Shown here: in pieces, positions 60,831-64,000 of the stretch
Numbering within the stretch: the stretch's first letter is position 1
Layout: each line of letters opens with the position of its first letter
Assembly (NCBI RefSeq): GCF_023746615.1
Contig: NZ_CP082275.1
Coordinates: 2,046,001 to 2,110,000, forward strand
DNA from: Grimontia kaedaensis
GTDB lineage: Bacteria; Pseudomonadota; Gammaproteobacteria; Enterobacterales; Vibrionaceae
Reading direction: 5' to 3'
DNA length: 64,000 nucleotides
The notes under the pieces: generated by a model
The model's database searches: none
The model's input: the letters and a program-made list of their open reading frames with translations, nothing else
What the model was told of the DNA's origin: nothing
Made by a program: the position numbers and the translations under genes

Positions 60831-62282
60831 ATGGATATCAACTTCAAGCAGCTCATCTCACAAAGCTCAACGTCTACGCTTCAAATCGAGAACTGGACGA
60901 TTGCCAACCACGAGTCTTGGGCGGTATTCAGCACGGAAGGTGATATTGGCTCTCTTCTGGGTGGCGTGTTGTGCGGAACCATCGAATTCGGTGGCGAGCT
61001 GGAAATCAGCGATGGAAAAATTGCGCAGGTTTCGCTAGTCGAACAGCAAAAACTATTAGAGGAAGAACGGGCCAAAGATGACACTGACTTTCTTGACCGT
61101 ATAGATACCGGCACCAGCGTCTATGACCTGATTTTCGACCAATGCGAAGACGCGGCACTGACCCATCAATTGATTGAAGATCTCGATCTCGTTCATCTCA
61201 AAGAGAGTGGCTTTCGCGTGCTTTCTACTGGTGAAACCAGGCGTGTGATGTTGGCCCGCGCATTGGCAGAAAAGCCTGACTTTGTGGTGCTGGACAACCC
61301 TTTTACCGGCCTGGATGTTGCCCACCGTCAATCACTTGCTGACTATTTAGACAAGCTCTCTGACTCTGTTCAGATGATGGTGGTCTTTGCGCGGGAAGAA
61401 GACCTTCCCGATTGGGTTGACCATGTCGCCATGTTTGAGCGTGGGAAGATGGTTGAACTGATAGATAAAACAGGATGGGACAACCACCCCATTATCCAGC
61501 AAATCGCCGCGCAGTCTGAACAACAAAGTGAAGAGATGATGACGCTTATCCGTCGTTATCAGCACGCCACACAATTTGAAAACCCGATTTTCGAATTAAT
61601 AGATGGCAAAGTTGAATACACAGAGAAAACCATTTTCACCGGCGTGAACTGGCGCATTGATAAAGGCGAGCATTGGCAAGTTAAAGGCCCAAATGGATGC
61701 GGAAAAAGCACTATCCTTGGAATGATCTTTGGCGATCATCCACAATGCTATAGTAACGACATTCACATCTTCGGCAAAAAGCGTGGCTCAGGCGAAACGG
61801 TGTGGGAGATTAAAAAGCATATTGGCATGGTTTCTTCTGCCCTTCACCTGCAATATCGCGTTAGCTGCTCGGCGTTGGACGTCATTCTTTCCGGTTTTTA
61901 TGACTCCATTGGCTTGTATTCCCAACCTAGCATTCAGGAGCGTACTATCGCCCATGAATGGCTCGACATTCTTCATATGAGTCAATATGCCAAAACGCCT
62001 TTCCGAAAATTAGAATACGGACAACAACGGCTGTTGCTGATTGCTCGCGCAATTGTAAAGCAACCTACTTTGCTTATTCTGGATGAACCCTATCAGGGCT
62101 TGGACTATTTAGGACGACGCCTGATGAAGAATACCTTGGAGTTGATAGCACGGGAAAATCTGAGCCAACTTCTGTACGTTTCGCACTATCAGGATGATGA
62201 GCTGGAAAGCATCAAAAACACACTGACGTTTGTTTACGACGACAACGCTCAGTGCTACCAAGCCAAATTAGAACAAAGATAA
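60831..62282 (+). CDS. modF: ModF/PhrA-like protein with two ABC ATPase domains
   Basis: A 483-residue soluble protein with two ABC nucleotide-binding domains in tandem, like E. coli ModF (about 490 residues), linked to molybdenum metabolism but of unclear role. The first domain lacks a proper Walker A (STEGDIGSLLGG) but keeps signature LSTGETRR and Walker B FVVLDNP. The second has Walker A GPNGCGKST, signature LEYGQQRL and Walker B LLILDEPYQG. No membrane part and no modABC genes are adjacent. It is monocistronic, ended by a strong terminator. The 178-base gap before it holds no supportable gene. Confidence 0.85.
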   Translation: MDINFKQLISQSSTSTLQIENWTIANHESWAVFSTEGDIGSLLGGVLCGTIEFGGELEISDGKIAQVSLVEQQKLLEEERAKDDTDFLDRIDTGTSVYDLIFDQCEDAALTHQLIEDLDLVHLKESGFRVLSTGETRRVMLARALAEKPDFVVLDNPFTGLDVAHRQSLADYLDKLSDSVQMMVVFAREEDLPDWVDHVAMFERGKMVELIDKTGWDNHPIIQQIAAQSEQQSEEMMTLIRRYQHATQFENPIFELIDGKVEYTEKTIFTGVNWRIDKGEHWQVKGPNGCGKSTILGMIFGDHPQCYSNDIHIFGKKRGSGETVWEIKKHIGMVSSALHLQYRVSCSALDVILSGFYDSIGLYSQPSIQERTIAHEWLDILHMSQYAKTPFRKLEYGQQRLLLIARAIVKQPTLLILDEPYQGLDYLGRRLMKNTLELIARENLSQLLYVSHYQDDELESIKNTLTFVYDDNAQCYQAKLEQR

Positions 62283-62284
62283 AA

Positions 62285-62310
62285 AAGGCCGCATCAGCGG
62301 CTTATTTTTC
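62285..62310. terminator. Bidirectional terminator between modF and a hypothetical gene
   Basis: Stem GGCCGC / GCGGCT with loop ATCA. It is followed by ATTTTTC on the + strand and by CTTTTTTA on the - strand. Confidence 0.85.
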
Positions 62311-62345
62311 AAATCGGGTTGTTTGGGTATATCCGTTTATCTACT

Positions 62346-62684
62346 TCAATAGCCCATAAACTTATCAATCAGCACTTCCAGTTTCCCTTCCAGTTCGCCT
62401 TCAAAGTCGTCCAGGCTCTTTTCGAACTTTTGCAGGTATTTACCAGCCTGATCTCGGGTCAGCTTTCTTCCTGACATATTGAACTGCATTTCCGGCAAGG
62501 ATTTGTCGTTTCTTGGTACCACGGCAAGGGAGATAAAACCTGTATTTAAGGCATTCATCTCATCCAGAATATATTGGCAGAAATCGTCGATTTTGCTCGC
62601 ACCTTGTGGTCCTAAGCAGCCAGGTTCTAAACGACAAATCACATTCAATTTCATCTCTTCTGGCACTGCTGCTGCGCTTCCCAT
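62346..62684 (-). CDS. Hypothetical conserved-looking protein (112 aa)
   Basis: I chose the start at 62684 (MGSAAAVPEEM), with AAGGA upstream. The protein has a short two-strand start (MKLNVICRLEPGCLGP), helical IDDFCQYILDEMNALNTGFI and a long charged C-terminal helix (KYLQKFEKSLDDFEGELEGK). Two Cys occur near the N-terminus. It is soluble and monocistronic, sharing a terminator with modF. I do not recognise a domain. Confidence 0.7.
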   Translation of the reverse strand: MGSAAAVPEEMKLNVICRLEPGCLGPQGASKIDDFCQYILDEMNALNTGFISLAVVPRNDKSLPEMQFNMSGRKLTRDQAGKYLQKFEKSLDDFEGELEGKLEVLIDKFMGY

Positions 62685-62803
62685 AGATATGGTCCTTATT
62701 GTTATATTTATCATTTATCCTAGACCAGCAGACACAAAAAAGCCCAGAGAAGTATGACGATTATCTCTGAGCAAACGGATAGTTTGGGATTGATAGTTAG
62801 GTG

Positions 62804-63814
62804 TTAATCCCGATCTCGTTCCGAATCCATCACTTTCATCTGACCTTCGCTATAACGCTCTCCCATTACGAGGTCATCATGGATTAGCGTAGAAAGGTGC
62901 GAGACAACATCCGGTGTCATATTGACGTTGAGGGCGCCAATATTTTCCCGCATGTACTCGATGTGTTTGGTACCAGGGATCGGGACTAACGATTTTTTGC
63001 CCTGACGATTGGGCTGATGAATCACCCATGCCAGCGCGAGTTGTGCCAGTGAACAGTTCAGCTCCTTGGCGACATCTTCCAGTGGTTTTAGCAATTCGCT
63101 ATTTTTTGCAAAAGCATCGGCGTCAAACCTTGGCCTTGCGTTATTGGTGCGAATATCGCCGTCGGTCAACAACGAGGCTTCTTGGGCTTTCCCCGTCAGG
63201 AATTGACGACCGAGCGGCGAGAATGGCACAAAAGTGGTGCCGAGTTTTTCGCAAACATCGAGCATTTTAAGTTCAGGCAATCTTGTCCAAAGCGAATATT
63301 CCGACTGCACGGCCGCAATGGGGTGGATCGAATGTGCGCGTCGTAATGTATCGCTGGATACTTCAGACAGCCCGATTTCGCGGATCTTCCCTTCCCTGAC
63401 CAGTTCTGCCAAGGCACCGACACTCTCTTCTATGGGCACTTTCGGATCGAGTCGATGCAAGTAGTACAGGTCAATAACATCGGTTTCCAATCGCTTTAGG
63501 CTGGACTCACACTGAGAACGAATGGTCTCCGGTCTGCCATCAATGGTGGGTTTTCCGTCTTTCTTAAAAAGCGCGCATTTGCTAGCAAGAACATATTCGC
63601 TACGACGATGTTTCACTGCCTTGGCGATCAGTTCTTCGTTTTTACCGCCGCCATACATGGTGGCGGTATCGAGGAAATCATAACCTGCGTCGAGCGCTTC
63701 ATTGAGTAACTGGATGGAGGTCGGCTCGTCGCTTGGGCCATAGCCGTGAGACATGCTCATACAGCCAAGTCCAATCGGCGATACCGCCAGTGAGCCAATG
63801 TTGCGCTTTTCCAT
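62804..63814 (-). CDS. Aldo/keto reductase
   Basis: A 336-residue NADPH-dependent reductase. I chose the start at 63814 (MEKRNIGSL) because AGAAGGA lies ten bases upstream; the ATG at 63823 overlaps that site. The catalytic tetrad is visible: Asp in FLDTATMYGGG, Tyr in the same motif, Lys in LASKCALF and His in YYLHRLDP. Cofactor-binding segments are VPFSPLGRQFL and LVPIPGTKHIEYMREN. It resembles the AKR13-type (YakC/IolS-like) subgroup. The substrate is unknown. It lies 37 bases downstream of a Gfo/Idh oxidoreductase gene, so the two may be co-transcribed. Confidence 0.92.
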   Translation of the reverse strand: MEKRNIGSLAVSPIGLGCMSMSHGYGPSDEPTSIQLLNEALDAGYDFLDTATMYGGGKNEELIAKAVKHRRSEYVLASKCALFKKDGKPTIDGRPETIRSQCESSLKRLETDVIDLYYLHRLDPKVPIEESVGALAELVREGKIREIGLSEVSSDTLRRAHSIHPIAAVQSEYSLWTRLPELKMLDVCEKLGTTFVPFSPLGRQFLTGKAQEASLLTDGDIRTNNARPRFDADAFAKNSELLKPLEDVAKELNCSLAQLALAWVIHQPNRQGKKSLVPIPGTKHIEYMRENIGALNVNMTPDVVSHLSTLIHDDLVMGERYSEGQMKVMDSERDRD

Positions 63815-63859
63815 AGGTGTCATTCCTTCTACTTCTTATTCTTTGTGTAATCGCTTGAG

Positions 63860-64000
63860 TTACTCACCCAAAGCTTTTTCGATGCGATCCAGCACCTTCA
63901 TGGCAATCAATGCTTGATTCACACTGGCATTCGGCTCGCGGCCTTCGCGGATAGCAGCGATGAACTCGCGATCCTGCAATTCGATACCGTTCATTGATAC
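63860..64000 (-). CDS. Gfo/Idh/MocA-type oxidoreductase, C-terminal end (partial)
   Basis: The last 46 codons of a gene that starts beyond the window. The sequence NGIELQDREFIAAIREGREP, NASVNQALIAMKVLDRIEKA matches the conserved end of Gfo/Idh/MocA-family dehydrogenases. Only the tail is visible, so the substrate cannot be judged. Confidence 0.75.
   Translation of the reverse strand, partial: VSMNGIELQDREFIAAIREGREPNASVNQALIAMKVLDRIEKALGE

Noticed and set aside
1..64000. tRNA, rRNA or riboswitch genes
   Set aside because: I saw no cloverleaf with a TTCGA-type T-loop, no rRNA sequence and no known riboswitch core on either strand.

Overview
The window looks like a chromosomal segment of a marine Vibrionaceae-type gammaproteobacterium. 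Four things point there: a LuxM/AinS-type autoinducer synthase beside a LuxN-type hybrid kinase, Vibrio-repeat-like attC sites, FadL/FadD-type lipid genes, and a large RTX-like adhesin locus with its own type I secretion system. No organism name is given and no 16S gene is present, so the genus is left open.

Region 1 (1-30.3 kb) is a biofilm-adhesin locus. The 3' end of one giant calcium-binding adhesin gene (5' end outside the window) is followed by a second, complete 17-kb adhesin gene (5666 residues). Then come a LapB-type secretion ATPase/permease, a LapC-type adaptor, a TolC-type outer-membrane channel, an OmpA-like lipoprotein and a LapD-like degenerate GGDEF/EAL receptor, all on the + strand with tiny gaps or overlaps. 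The two adhesins share Calx-beta-like modules, including stretches of more than 1 kb that are identical in DNA, and the second carries ten exact-length 384-bp Ig-like repeats.

Region 2 (30.3-36.9 kb) holds lipid and aldehyde genes: a FadL-type porin (+), then an acyl-CoA ligase, an aldehyde dehydrogenase, an AraC-type regulator and a small orphan protein, all on the - strand. Region 3 (37.2-41.4 kb) is the quorum-sensing pair. Region 4 (41.5-47.8 kb) looks like a quinate/shikimate catabolic locus: a TRAP permease pair without its binding protein on the - strand, and divergently a GntR regulator, a Gfo/Idh oxidoreductase, a type II dehydroquinase and a 3-dehydroshikimate dehydratase fused to a dioxygenase-like domain.

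Region 5 (47.9-51.4 kb) is a zinc-starvation operon on the - strand: zur, a PyrC2-type dihydroorotase, a gamma-carbonic-anhydrase-like protein and a CobW/ZigA-type GTPase, with a palindromic Zur-box candidate in front of zur. Region 6 (51.6-53.0 kb) contains a decayed CsaA-like gene, a glyoxalase-fold gene and a decayed phage-like gene.

Region 7 (53.2-59.7 kb) is an array of integron gene cassettes, all on the - strand, separated by about nine attC-like sites but with no integrase in the window. One attC is split by an IS3-family element and one cassette gene is interrupted at a G8 tract. Region 8 (59.7-64 kb) returns to ordinary genes: an Hha-like protein, a ModF-like ATPase, a small orphan gene, an aldo/keto reductase and the 3' end of a Gfo/Idh oxidoreductase.
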